Assembly (NCBI GenBank): GCA_027382625.1 | Contig: JAJKFJ010022319.1 | Span: 1 to 64,000 of the forward strand | Reading direction: 5' to 3' | DNA: 64,000 nt | From: Tetmemena sp. SeJ-2015 | Lineage: Eukaryota > Ciliophora > Spirotrichea > Sporadotrichida > Oxytrichidae | In this document: positions 46,387 through 58,218 of the stretch, piece by piece | Layout: the number at the start of each line of letters is the position of its first letter | How positions within the stretch are numbered: the stretch's first letter is position 1 | The notes under the pieces: generated by a model | Database searches by the model: none | What the model saw: the letters and a program-made list of their open reading frames with translations, nothing else | What the model was told of the DNA's origin: nothing | Translations under genes and position numbers: made by a program

Positions 46387-49300
46387 ATGAAGTCCATATC
46401 CCTAAAGTCAAGACCTGCTTCTCAATAGTTTCAGGCATATTTATATTTAATATCTGGATCAGCAAAGAGAGAGAACAAGAATGCTAGACAACTTCAGCAA
46501 AACACAAAGTAGAGAGTTATCTCAAGTGCATGATGAAATACATCCTGATTAGGAATACACAACAAAAGTACTCAAAGAAATGTTTTAATTGTTTTTGAGA
46601 AACCAAAATTCCAATAGGGAGAGAACTCTTCAAAGATTTCTGAGAGTAAAATTAGAAAAGATAACATTCATTTGAGAATCAGGTCTGACTAGCCAGTACT
46701 GAAATAGTTTGTTCCCTTTAGAGACTCCTTAAACACAATATCTCATGAAAGACATTTATCTGCTACCAAGTCATAGCTTTCCTCCAAACCAAAATTCTAA
46801 AGCCACTCATTTAATTAATGCCAATAATATAATATGATATCTATTTATATTTAAAGGGTAATTTAAAATTGAATTTAAATGAAAAGTTAAATTTGGATTA
46901 TAGGAATAATAGAAAAGTGGAAAAAGTAATAGAGAGAACACTCTGAGGTTTGATAGAAATAAGGGAGATATATTATCATAGACTTCTAATGTAACAAGTC
47001 AAAGAAGGAAAGCGAATTAAACATAAGTTTAGTTATCTGAAAGCATAAGGCACACAAAGGAAAGACAAGACTTTAATAACACGAATAGCACTAAGGGGTA
47101 GGTTAGTTCAAGGCAAAGCGAAAGACTACGCTCATCAAGACTCAATTCACGCAGAGAATCAGTTATTGAAAAATCAAAGTTACTTGAAGAGCAACTCAGA
47201 AACTTACTCAACACAAAGCATACTCTCCAAACTAATAACCACCATTAAAATCACAAATCTTCAGCTCAAAACTCATCAGCTAATATCTATCAAATTATAA
47301 TATTTCAAATATTTTATACAAATTTATTTAATTCAAATATTATATTGTTTCTATAATATAATTTACAATTTTTAAATCCTAAAACAATAATTAATTAAAA
47401 TAAAGGAAGTTTACAAAACATAAAAATATCAAAGATTCATTCGACAATTTTTATATTTTTGAGTTAAATAGCGATTTGGAATAAAATGATGGTAACATAA
47501 AATTATTTAAAAATTAAGAATGAATTTGATTATTTGAATAACTCTGTTCTGGGCCAATCTAAAATATTAAAAGATATCCCTTTCTTAATTTTTGATTATA
47601 GATTGTGCTATATATTTTAAATTAAACAATATAAAAGCTTTTGATTAAAATTGGCTTATTAAATATAATGAGATCTCTTGTGTTTTAGAATTTTGAAGAG
47701 TTTAAAAAGTACAATTATAAAAACAACTCAGAATAGAACGAAAGCAGCAGTATCAATTAAGGAAGTAGTCACCCTGAAATGAGCTAGTTTTTAAACAAGT
47801 AGTTTAACACCAATAAGGATAATAAACTTGCAAAAATAAAGGTAAGCTAAAATTAGAATAGCAAAGAGGATAGTATCAGAAACGGGAAGTTAAAAGCCTA
47901 CTTAGCTCTAAACTAATTTCTTGAAGGAGTTATCAACTCTACTCATTCACACACTTAATCTCAGCAATAAATTCAATCCAAAAACAAAATTAGGTTCTTA
48001 TCACAACTTTCTTCTTAAAATGAGTCTCATTGCTCAATTTGATTTATTTTTAGATAATAATTAATTAGTTAAAAGTGTTAGCCCTTTCAAGATTTAGAAA
48101 CCAAAACCACTCATAGTTTAACAAGCAGCAAAGTTTCTCAATCAGATTACTCAATGAGTTCTATGAACAATAGTTTTAGCATTCTCACAGCTAGTCAACA
48201 GAGGAAAAGAGAAGAAAGAAAAAATAAAGGAGTTTAACTCAAAAGACAAGTCAAGAAGACTATTAAAAAATTCAATGACATTAAGGTGACGAGTGATTTA
48301 ATCTAAAATTATTCATCTATAAGAGTTTCTTCAAAAGTGTCATTGGCCTAAGCAAAATAGTCTAGGAATGAAGAATATCTTACTAACAAAGTTGAAATAG
48401 TCAAAAAGGATTAAGAGAAGACTATGTGCAAAAGTATAAATGCAAGTCAAAAATCTTTGAGGAGAGATAAAAACTATTCTTAGACACTTGAATAAAGCTC
48501 ATCAGCAATAAATATCCCTTTTCGAGAGGAAAGAATATCTTAAACAATTTAGTAAACTGATAAAAAGCAAATCAAAAAGCAAAGAACATCTCTTTATTCA
48601 CAATTTTCAAAGAACACATAGTCATCTGTAAAAAGTAGAGCTGTAAATCCATTGCAAACATCGAGCTTAGCCTCACTTTAAACTATTAACCATAATAGCT
48701 CTACCAAGAAGATAGTCTCTGATAAACTTATTAAATCAGTTTAGTCCACAAAATCTATCATTAGAAATTAGCCAAATAAAAACTCAGAGTCTAATTAAAT
48801 TATTTTTTAGGATATAATATTTTATTAAAAATGAGAATAATTTATTAAATCAGTTGCATAAACTATCTTCAAAAATATTATTAAAGAGAGTGAATACTTT
48901 GTCACAACAACAAAAAACAACTGCAGTAAAAGTTTGTTAGTGGGTTAATGAGTAATCAGAAAGGAGAAAGTGACTATGTCGAATAAAGTTACCATAATCA
49001 AAAGAGGAATTTATTTGAGTGAACAAAGATTTTTTTAATTTCTTGAAAAATGCATGAGGCATAGACCTATATTTTAATTTTTTAACTTATATTTTTTTCG
49101 AAGTTTATTTTAGTATAAAGTAAAAGTATCAAATGTAATGACTATATTTTCTCTGCCATCGAGAAGTGAAGAATTTAGTTTTGAAACAAAATTAAAATCT
49201 ATTAAGAAACTCTTTGGTTAAATTTCTTTACCATTTTATAATATATTATATTTTAAAAAGAAATCCATGAATTAAAAATACACTTTTAAGTCAATAAAGC

Positions 49301-52105
49301 AAATTTATATTAATTAATAAGGTTAAAAATAAGATAGTGATAAAGAAGAGGATATTATTAATATTCCATAGCAAAATTTGTAATTGAATAGATTGTTTAA
49401 ATAAATAGAGTTAGGAAATAGAATTTCTCCAGGGAATGGAGGAGTAGAGAATATGACTTGTCAAACGGTGTAGCAGCATATAAAAATGTAATAGAAGCTT
49501 AAAATATTGAAAATGAAAGTGAACTATTTCTAGAAGGAGATTTCAATATCGGTAATAAAAGAGTTGCTTAAGTATTCCATACCACCTTCTAAAAGTTGCT
49601 TTAAAGCAGCAAGAACACTCTGCCTACTTTTGAACTCATTCTTCTTTTATTAGGGGTACGAAGATTAACAATTCACCACTTGGGACTAAATTATTAATTT
49701 TCTTCAGTCAAGATCAAATCAAGGTATGATTATCCAAGATATCGATAATTTAAAAACTAAATGCAACAGCACCCAAAAAATCAACAACCAAGAGTTACTA
49801 CAAATTATTATAAGTAATGTGCTCAAAAGATCTTAAGATTTTGAAAAACAGAATTTGCTTGATGATAAAATTGTTGACTACAATCCAAAAACTAAAAACC
49901 AGAACTACAAGCCAATACTCTGCTTATCTTATTACATCATAATGCAATACTCACTTAGAAAATGCTTGGATGAAATAAGGCTTAACAGATCGGGATCTAT
50001 ATCACCTGCTCCTTTACCTCAACCTTATCCATAAAATCTACTTGCAAATAGAGGCCTCTCAAATTCTAATCATAATATAGTTAATGAAGTTGCTTCAACA
50101 GTTTGTCTTGGTTAGGATTTTAATACTCATATATATAATTTCAATATGAGTTTAATTAATTAAAAATTATCTCATCTTGGCTTGAAATTATTTAATGAAT
50201 GATTATGTATTTCTTTTTAATGAGTATCTTCACTCTTGTAAAATCGTGAAATATAATTTATTTAATGCTTTTAATGTCTGTATAAGTAGACAAATTAAAA
50301 TGTGAATAATTTAATTGTATGATTTTATAAAGAATAATATTTTATTATTAAAATAAGAATAATAGATTAGAACATGAAGAGTAAAAGGCTCAGCAAATAA
50401 ATGAAGATTAAAATAAGTTTGAAGATGCATAAACTTCTGTGAATAGCTCAAAAATTTTGAAGAATTTGGATTTACCTCTCTAGGTTAAATGCAAAGAGAC
50501 TACTGAAAAAAAGAAAAGATAAAATATTGCTAACAAGATACTTTCAACCTTAAATAAAGTTCTTTCCTCTAACCCAAAAACCATTCTCAATTCAGTAAAT
50601 AAAAGTGTCAAATAGTCATTAGATATACCAACTCAAATTAAATTACAATCTAGAAAGGATGTTCCTTAATTGCAAAAGCATAAATATATTTCATAAATAG
50701 CTTATAAACTAATTTTCTCAAAAAATGTTTATGGTGCTTTAATAATAGGGTTATAAATCTCAAAAGAATTTTCAGAAAACAAATTTATTTATTTATTAAA
50801 GACGCTGCTTAAAATGTGTAGAGAGCAATGAAATGTTCTGAGGGCAGCTTAATTATATGAAATAATGTTTTGTTAGTTAATTGACATAAAACTTCCAAGA
50901 GTAGCAGAAGGAGACGCTTCATTATTCTTTTCTAACTAAGAGTCAATGGTAATTAATTTATGAATTTTGAATGGACAACAGGACTCCCTTAATTAGTGCA
51001 ATGGAATGCAATATAAATCTTTTGAATTCTGGAGTGAAGTGTCAGTCAATTTACGACTCTATTCATAATTACACTTATGGGAAGCACATGCAGAGTATGA
51101 GTTGCTAGGACTCTGCAGACAAGCAAGTAGTATTAGATTCAAGAATGAGACAAGGCAGTTTTGGGGTATTACTATCTTCTGACTAAAAAGATAAAACCCC
51201 ATTCAATCTTAGGATGTCTGATGACGAATCTAGTCCATTCAAGAAGCTTCAACCAGATGGATACATGAGTATCAGAGATAAATAACTTTTTTTTAATTTT
51301 TTTTAAGAGAAGAAGAGTCTGCTAATACTTTTGATCTCAGGGAAAATCTAAATACAACAGCACTTGAGGAGGAATTAACTACTCAAATTAAAAGTATAGA
51401 TAAAGTCCCCAAATAGGAAGATCCTCCAAGATAGTTTTCAGATAAGGAGGGTTTAATTTAAGCTTTTGCATGTAAATTTTAAGTAAAATGAATCTTCTTA
51501 AAATTATTTATTTACTATATAATATTTTAAGTTTATTACAAAACTTAGCAATTTAATTTGTTGAAAAGACCCACCCCAGATGAATTATATTCGAAATATT
51601 TAGGAGTACAGCAATATGGAATCTTTTAGTTAACTTTATTGTTAATCTATAAGGGTAGAGGATCTGCTTATTAGAGTAAAGCAATCTCAATAAATTGAAA
51701 AAGGAGAGAATTCTTAGGTGTTTGTAAGCGGAAAGAAGAGATATTCCTTGGTAATGTAAAGTAATTACAAACTTTTCTCTTAAGAAAAGAATAAATCCCC
51801 CAAATTTAGAAGTAGAAAGTCCAATTAAGGAATTCAAACTTAACTTATTTTCTCAGGAATCAACTCCAGTTCCTCCTTTCAAACTTAGTTCCAGTTAGGA
51901 TTTCGGCTCGATACCATTCAACTTGGTGGATGAGGATGTAGTTTAGTTAACTCAAAGAGAGCAGGAAAGAGAGCGAATCATTCAAGCTCTAAAAGATAGA
52001 AGAGAACAGTCAAATGAAAGACAAAGAGGAGCAGAGTTAGAAAGGAAGACACTAGAAACTATATAAAATCTTATATCTAAAGCAAGTTCTAATGCAGCCT
52101 AATGA
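46387..52105 (+). CDS. Very long Ser/Gln/Asn-rich protein gene, unknown family
   Basis: Coding blocks run on the plus strand for 5.7 kb, from ATG 46387 (MKSISLKSRPASQQF) to TGA 52103-52105. Blocks: 46.4-46.8 kb (YTTKVLKEMFQLFLRNQNSN), 46.95-47.3 kb (EKSKLLEEQLRNLLNTKHTL), 47.7-48.8 kb (over 250 codons of Ser/Lys/Gln-rich sequence), 49.3-50.2 kb (SCFKAARTLCLLLNSFFFYQ, FTTWDQIINFLQS), 50.4-50.8 kb (VYGALIIGLQISKEFSENKF), 50.85-51.2 kb (FEFWSEVSVNLRLYSQLHL) and 51.3-52.1 kb (PSPF-type tail, TQREQEREREIIQALKDRRE coiled coil). AT-rich gaps, e.g. 47.30-47.69 and 49.08-49.33 kb, look like IESs. Two junctions are resolved as pointer-flanked IESs. A few one-base breaks and one in-frame TGA (about 50830) remain. 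No domain recognised; an alpha-helical scaffold with disordered regions is the best description. Tail to tail with the amidase gene. Confidence 0.65.
46431..46458 (+). other. 28-bp IES with TCAG pointer
   Basis: TCAG at 46431-46434 and 46459-46462. Unspliced, the frame ends at TGATGA near 46530. Deleting one TCAG plus 24 bp gives ASQQFQQRERTRMLDNFSK and then RELSQVHDEIHPDQEYTTK as one open frame. No GT-AG boundaries. Confidence 0.85.
51274..51305 (+). other. 32-bp IES with AGAGA pointer
   Basis: AGAGA at 51274-51278 and 51306-51310 flank an A/T-only stretch with long T runs. Removal of one copy joins DGYMSIR to EEESANTFDLRENLNT in frame. Confidence 0.8.
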
Positions 52106-52203
52106 TTTAATCTTTGAGAATATTTTAAATAAATGTTAAACCAAATATGTGATTATAGAAGCATGATAACTTATGCTTAGGTTAAACTTAATAAGTATAG
52201 TTC

Positions 52204-53095
52204 TCAAAGATATAAAGTTTAGCAAATAAAATTCTACTACTTCCTAGTTAATGCTTGAATCATTTATAGATCTGGTTTTAATTGTATGATACAAGAGCTG
52301 CCTACATAATTTTCTCCGAGTTCAACTCCAACTCGATTAGAGCAAAGGAAGTAACAAGGTTTAGTACTCTTCGGATTGTCAATGAAAGGTGTTAATCTAG
52401 TGGCCCAAAAATTTGTTGTGTCTGATGTGCATTTAGCATCTGAAGTATAAGTTTCATAAGTTAGCCAAGCTGAGGAGAAACAAATAAGCTGTGCATCTTG
52501 CTCATTCAAAAATGTGGCCATTTCAAATAGCTGAAAATCAAGACTTGAATTCCCAGTTATTGATATCCATGCAAATTCCATGGCCAATCTTAATCACCTT
52601 ATCTTCTCTAGGGAGCTTTAAGTCCATTGTTTCAAAAGCAGGTCCTTCTTTTGCCCACGTCTTGTCTGTTTCAAATAGGAAATGCTTCTTGTAACTTTTA
52701 ACATATTCTCCTAAAGGGTTCACCACCATTTAAGAGTTATAGTTGCCATCTTCACATTTTTCAGGATAACCACAAAACACCCAACAGCCAAGTCTAAAAT
52801 AATGGTTTAATTAGGAATTGATTACTTCTTAGCTTGAGTTTAGCACCAATCAAAGGTTGGGCCTTTGCCCGCCACTTCTAAAAAGGGCTCTATATCTGAA
52901 ACATCTTTGAACTTATAACCTGTGAAAACCATCTCACTCAAAATCAATATATCTATGTTGTCCTTGGCTGAAAACTATAAAATATTTAGCAAAAGCCAAT
53001 TAAAACTACTTCCTCAAGCAACTGATCTGCCTTTGACATACTCTTTCTAATATCTTTGTGCACAGGACTAATCTGCAAAATCAGGACCTTAACCT
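52204..53095 (-). CDS. NTA1: Nta1-like N-terminal amidase (carbon-nitrogen hydrolase)
   Basis: Nitrilase-superfamily enzyme of the Nta1 type, which deamidates N-terminal Asn/Gln and so feeds proteins into the Arg/N-degron pathway. All three catalytic positions are visible: Glu in ILILSEMVFTGYKF, Lys in VKSYKKHFLFETDKTWAKEG, and Cys in GHGICMDIN, the G-I-C-M-D signature being typical of Nta1. The N-terminus reads KVKVLILQISPVHKDI. Two GT-AG introns of about 34-36 nt near 52970 and 52815. One extra base follows NNWEFKS (near 52540); after it the frame resumes DFQLFEMATFLNEQDAQLI and ends LTRKQQNF...TGA 52206-52204. The start codon is not found: sequence upstream of 53095 dissolves into A/T runs of doubtful quality. 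About 280 residues are visible; yeast Nta1 is longer. Confidence 0.8.
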
Positions 53096-53099
53096 TAGA

Positions 53100-53295
53100 T
53101 TTACTTTCCTTTTTTAAAATTTTTTTTTTTTTTGGATTATTAAATTTTTAATTTTAAATTTTTAGGGGGATTTTTAGTAACTTTATTGATAAATTTTTTT
53201 ATTTAGGGGGTTTTTTTTAATTAATTTTAAAAAAATTTTTTTTTTTGAATTTTTTTTTTAAAAAAAAAAAAAAAGCCTTTTTTTGTTAAATTTGA
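53100..53295. other. Homopolymer-rich, probably low-quality sequence
   Basis: T, A and G runs of 8-14 bases in succession. It coincides with the expected 5' end of the amidase gene, so the missing start may be a sequence-quality effect. Confidence 0.5.
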
Positions 53296-53354
53296 TAGTC
53301 ATTCTGTCACTGCTGCTGCCAGACTCTCCGTTCTGCTTTTTGAAGCACAGTTAG

Positions 53355-53695
53355 TCAACCATCAATTTCAAAAATAGTGATATCAAAGATCAATTTAAAT
53401 TATTTAAAATTTTTAGCTCCAACAGCAAAAGTAATCAACATTGCTGCTACTAATTACATCGTAGTAAATTTAAACTCTATTTCAGTTCCTAAAACAAAAT
53501 GTTAGATTATAAGAAAACAATAAGTTTATTCCTTTTAATTTTAGAAATATTTTTGGAGTATTATTACTGATCATCATACATATATGATAGAAATTGTCTT
53601 ACTTTAATTACAAGTATCGCCAGTATAAGGATATTTGCAAAAGCATATCCCATTATAATTCGAAATAATGCTAAATATTAACAAATTTAATTTAT
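53355..53695 (-). CDS. 3' end of a gene for an EGF-like membrane or secreted protein
   Basis: The minus strand reads NYNGICFCKYPYTGDTCNQ, the C-x-C-x5-G-x2-C spacing of an EGF-like module's end. A 36-nt GT-AG intron (about 53608-53573) follows, then LQKYFQNQKEQTYCFLI, a hydrophobic stretch MQLVAAMLITFAVGAKNF and TGA 53357-53355. TAA/TAG read as Gln. The hydrophobic stretch could be a membrane anchor. Upstream MDSs are not recognised within the window. Confidence 0.45.
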
Positions 53696-53839
53696 TCATA
53701 TTTCTATATTTTTAAATATAAAAATTCCATCTTGCTCATAATAAAATTAAATTATTACTATCTTTAACGATTCAATTTCTAACTTTCTTGATACAATTGA
53801 TTAAACTAAAATTAATTTCTCTATTAGAAAGCTTGATTT

Positions 53840-54195
53840 TACTTATCAAAAAAAAAAATGGGAAAATTTAAAATTTTTGCAAACTTTAAATTTATTTAAA
53901 AAAATAATTAATTTTTCTTAAATTAATATTATTTTTAAAGTGCAAAAATAACTATGCTCGTTTGTTTTAATTAAAAATTCTTATTGGCAGAAAATTATTC
54001 TTTTGTTAATATGTGGTTATTAATTTTATTTTAAAATTGATGATAAAAAAAATAAATTTTTCCCAATATTTTTAAATTTTCCGGCCCCTTTTTAAAAACC
54101 ATTTTAATTTTTAAATAATTAAAAAAACAACCTTTTAAAAAAACCCCATTTTTTTCTTTAAGGGTAAATAGCAACTTTCCAAAATTTTAATAATT
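53840..54195. other. Homopolymer-rich, probably low-quality sequence
   Basis: Runs of A, T and C of 5-10 bases, including AAAACCCCATTTTT; borders the anomalous island to the left. Confidence 0.45.
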
Positions 54196-54219
54196 TTTTT
54201 AAACCTGTTATGGTATAAA

Positions 54220-55170
54220 TAAACACGTGCGAAATTAGAATTACAACCTTTGGCAACAATGTAACCCCAAGACTTCACCAGTGGTTGTGACCCACCACTT
54301 CTTTAGGACCAGGAATCCGGTAGACTCGAACAAACTCTCACCCTCGCTAGCAATAATTATGAGCTGACCGGAAACGATAAACCCAATAAAACAACTGTTT
54401 TTGCCAGTTAGTCTTTGAGACAGAAAAAATTACCTAAGCCTAATTGTCGGTCATAGACGCTCTATGGTATTAAATAAAAGATCAGAGGACATAGTGCTAA
54501 ACAATGGCAGTTGTCTAGCCTAAAATTCTATACGTTCAGCCCCAATTTTTCACTAATGGCTAGGAAGCCAGCTTTTCCAGTAAGTAGCTACTGTTTTTAG
54601 TCTTTTTACTGAACTTTAGAGAAGTGGCTTCAAATCCATCCATAATTTTCCCTACAATTGTGGGATTTTAATAAAGTAATACCTGCTTTTTCAATAATTT
54701 CTAGCAATACTCGGCCGAAAAGGAGTCCTTAAAGTACCAAATTTTAGCACAGATGGCAAGGCCTTCGTCCTCGTTCGTTCAGGTTACAGACGGAGACAGA
54801 AAAGTTTATGTAAAATCGAAGCTGAACATATAATGCTACCTCCACAAGAGAGACTTAATCAGTACTAAACTGCATACTTCTCCTGATATCCCTGGCAGAT
54901 TTTAAATGCTATCATTACATTACTTCTTGTGGGTTATAATATCCAAAGGGGGGAATCATTAATATGTTGGCGGATATCCAACTTGGGGAGTAGTATTTTT
55001 CTCGCACGTCTTTAGGGCTCACCAAAAACCCCCAACACACCTTACAATATTCATCTATAGATTACTAAACTAAATATTAACAGGGATCACTCAACCTGTT
55101 AAGAACATTCAGTAATGGTACGCAAACTCCCTACCGTTACCAACCTAATTTTTGTTACTTCTAGGGTCCG
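54220..55170. other. Higher-GC anomalous island, unidentified
   Basis: About 950 bp at roughly 40% GC between two low-quality-looking AT segments. The plus strand is open in the ciliate code from 54363 past 55170 (e.g. QMARPSSSFVQVTDGDRK, KSKLNIQCYLHKRDLIST). The minus strand also has a protein-like piece (SCFIGFIVSGQLIIIASEGE, FLVLKKWWVTTTGEVLGLH). Neither reading is decisive, and with only one stop codon long open frames arise by chance. It could be a gene, a decayed element, or misassembled or foreign sequence. Confidence 0.35.
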
Positions 55171-55249
55171 AGATTTTAACTTTTTTATTTAATAATATAA
55201 TACGATACAATAAAATTCAATTGATTGTTTAAATTCCATTCATTAAATT

Positions 55250-55480
55250 TATTTTAAAATTTGGAGAAAAATAAAAAAGGTTTTGTAAATTTTTTAAAAA
55301 ATTTTATTTTTAAAATTACTTTGGAAAAAACAAATCCTCTTTTGGCATTTAGGTTTGCATGGCCCCCAAACTTTTATGCTCTCAAACCCAGAAATTAAAA
55401 AATTTGGAAAATCTAATTGTTTAAAACAAATTTTTGCAATAAAAAAATCATATATTCTTTTTTAAAAAAGATTTTCATGA
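55250..55480. other. Homopolymer-rich, probably low-quality sequence
   Basis: Successive A, T and C runs (for example GGCCCCCAAAC); borders the anomalous island to the right. Confidence 0.45.
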
Positions 55481-56031
55481 AAAATTAATGATTGCAAGTT
55501 TAAATACCTAATTTAATCTAATTGTAATTCAGATTAACTAATCATTTATGCCATGTTTTATTTTAGAAAATATTTATTCTTTTTCATATTAATTTTTTCA
55601 TAACATAAGATAAACTTATCTTATTATTTGAGGGTATACAACCCTCACATCTAAAAAATTGTTGAATAGTATTTGTGATTTCTCATACAACTTAATAAAT
55701 ATATCACTATTGTATTGAAATTTTAAATAAGATAGAATAAAAAATTATTTATAATGTAGCATAAACATAAGAACCGATAAGGCATAAATTTTCATTTTTG
55801 ATAATTCAATAGTTTATTTATTTATTTTATCTAAACCAATTTGCTATATTTTAATAATTACATTTTTCTTTAAATCGCAATAATAGATATAAAGTCCAAT
55901 AATTTATATATTAAATTAGTTGCATAATACCTCATATTTATTTTTAATGTTTAAAAATAACTTTAAAATGAATTGAATAAATTTATTTCACTTTATTATA
56001 GAAGATAAATAATCTTTAAATCAAATTTAAA
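55481..56031. other. AT-rich DNA upstream of the DOMON gene
   Basis: No coding character; includes the promoter and 5' leader of the gene at 56032. Confidence 0.5.
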
Positions 56032-57977
56032 ATGAAAGAATCAGTAGTGAAATAAGGAACTTTTTACTTTTGCTTAGTAATTATGTTGCTTACTATGGTT
56101 GCTAGAGGATCTATAAATGAGATATTGACATAAAAGAGGCATGTTAAAATAAACAACGATATAAGCTTTGACTATTATTCTGCATACATTAGCATTGTAG
56201 ATCAAGAGCGAATGTATTTCGAACTTGAAGCTAATAATATCGATGTTCTTAAATTATTACATTAAATTTGCTTTTAATCTACTACTTTATAATAAAATTT
56301 ATATAGACTTTCATAATTTAATGCTTTGTTATAAGCAAATAGGACAATATTTATTGAATTCAAAGCATTTAAATCATTCTAAAGTGAGATATTTTGTTAT
56401 GAATGATTGCATAATTTTTGATTTTGATTTTTATATGGTTTGCAAACGTTAATTATCAATTTTTGTAGAGTCATTCAAAATTATGGGATTGAGGCTAAAT
56501 AAAAAATATAATCTTCTATGAAATATCTTGATATGATGTTTCAAAATGGAAGCATGACTCTAAGTCAGGATTCTTTGTTGGGATAGGATTTCCATTGATA
56601 GAAGACAATGAGAGAGACTATGATCTAATTATGTGCAGGTACGACTATGAAGGTCACGATGAAATGAAGTTTTATGGGAACGTGGAGTGCATGGACTCTA
56701 TTTGGGAATAGGGGGATACTTATGAAGAAGATAAATATGTTGATAGCGCATTTCTTGCTCAAGATCCAGACATTTACCTTGACTTGGAAACTAACACCAC
56801 TCTAACAATTATAATTCATAAGAATTAATAAATCGTATTTATAGATAAAAATACTTGATGAAATTTTAAATATATGTTTTAATTTTACCGAGAAAATGCT
56901 TTTTATTACTTTTAGATTTAACAATAAAATTCAAGATTATCAAAAAGTACAAGGAGCGACCAGGGCATCAAGATATTTTTAAACAATTTTTTTCATATTA
57001 AACTATTTAATTACACAATATAAATTTTAATTTTTAATTCAAATAAGCAAAAAAAATCTCACAAAATAAAAACAACGTAATAGCAAATTTTTTTTTCTAT
57101 AAACTATAATTTAAATTATAAGATTTATTATATTTTAGCAATTAAAATATGATTAAGTTATAATTGCTATCTATTATATATGATTGATTTTGAGGTTCAT
57201 ATTTTAATCAAGAGTAAAATATATTTGCTAAATTGTCTTTATTTTAATAATCACCATAAATATAGAGCTTTTTCCCAAATTAAAAGTCAAATCACAGTAA
57301 TGTTTTATAGTGGTTAAAATTGTAGTAAGAAAATAAAAATTTATAGTTGGCCATTATTAAAATACAAACCCTAGATTATAATTATGAAATATGAAGGAAC
57401 TTTATCATTTTGTAAGGCTAAATATAAGAATTGGCGGAGAATAAGATACTAAAAATAGAAATTATGAATAATTCATATTTTTATATAAAAATGATGTATT
57501 AATTGGAGGTAATTTGGTTAAATAACTAAATGAAAAAAATCTGATTAAAGAGAAATACACTATTAGAAAAGAAATGTAATTTCCATAAATAATCTATTGA
57601 TTAGATGTTAATTTATTCAAAAAAACTCTTTTTGAAATAAAATTTCGCTAAGATAATTTTGGATTAAAAAGAATCTCTTAATTTACCAATTTTTTTATCT
57701 TATAGAAATAAAATAATTGCATACTGGTAAGATTTAGATTTATTGCCTGCAAATTTAATTTATTAAATTAGATGTTGAGATAAAGGATGGCCAATTATTA
57801 GACTTGGTTATAGTTTCGGGAGAAATTGTGGATGGAAAACCAAACCTAAAGATAGGGGAATGTTTAAGATCTAATATAACAATTTAATTAGATAAACTAG
57901 AGCACATTAAGAATGAGGAATTACAAAGAGCCACTCAATATCATAGAGTCAAATCTAGAAGAGAAGAAGATCTCTGA
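56032..57977 (+). CDS. Secreted DOMON-like protein, four MDSs
   Basis: After removal of three pointer-flanked IESs the gene reads as one 245-residue frame: MDS1 56032-56247, MDS2 56541-56809, MDS3 56926-56974, MDS4 57774-57977 (TGA 57975-57977). Segment lengths 216, 269, 49 and 201 nt (before the stop) sum to whole codons. A signal peptide (FYFCLVIMLLTMVARG) opens the protein. The centre, SGFFVGIGFPLIEDNERDYD then LIMCRYDYEGHDEMKFYGNV, has the W-x-G-I-G-F...D-x-x-x-C/Y layout of a DOMON domain, a sandwich fold that binds haem or sugar. The C-terminal third is charged and helical (KLEHIKNEELQRATQ). No cytochrome b561 part follows. TAA/TAG code Gln. The DOMON call is by pattern. Confidence 0.75.
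56242..56534 (+). other. 293-bp IES with GATGTT pointer
   Basis: GATGTT at 56242-56247 and 56535-56540. Joining at the pointer gives EANNIDVSKWKHDSKSG in frame. The interior is strongly AT-rich and has several TGA codons. Confidence 0.88.
56803..56918 (+). other. 116-bp IES with TAACAAT pointer
   Basis: TAACAAT at 56803-56809 and 56919-56925. Joining gives ETNTTLTIKFKIIKKYKE in frame. Confidence 0.82.
56971..57769 (+). other. 799-bp IES with AGAT pointer
   Basis: AGAT at 56971-56974 and 57770-57773. Joining gives KERPGHQDVEIKDGQLLDLV in frame. The pointer is short, so the exact boundary is less certain than for the other two, but the frame and total codon count fit. Confidence 0.65.
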
Positions 57978-58218
57978 TTAATATAATTAATAATTTCTTT
58001 ATACTTTACATAATTTATAATTTGAGTTCCATAAAATAGTATCAATAAAAAGAAAAGAGAAAGGTAACAGCAATAATTTTAATAGTTATTCCACATAACT
58101 TAGTTTAAGCAAATTTTATTCTAAAAATATTAAAAATATATTTTATTGAAATGATTGTTTTCAAACATATTTTCATAAAATAAGCATGAGCTTATAATTT
58201 CAATAAAAACGAAAAACA

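Noticed and set aside
52520..52560. A 14-bp GT...AG stretch at the amidase frame break as a mini-intron.
   Set aside because: Removing it gives the wrong frame; a single extra base explains the break and other introns are at least 29 nt.
54363..55630. Over 400 codons open on the plus strand in the ciliate code as a real gene.
   Set aside because: With only TGA as stop in AT-rich DNA one or two such runs are expected by chance in 64 kb, and the composition is not clearly protein-like past 55.17 kb.
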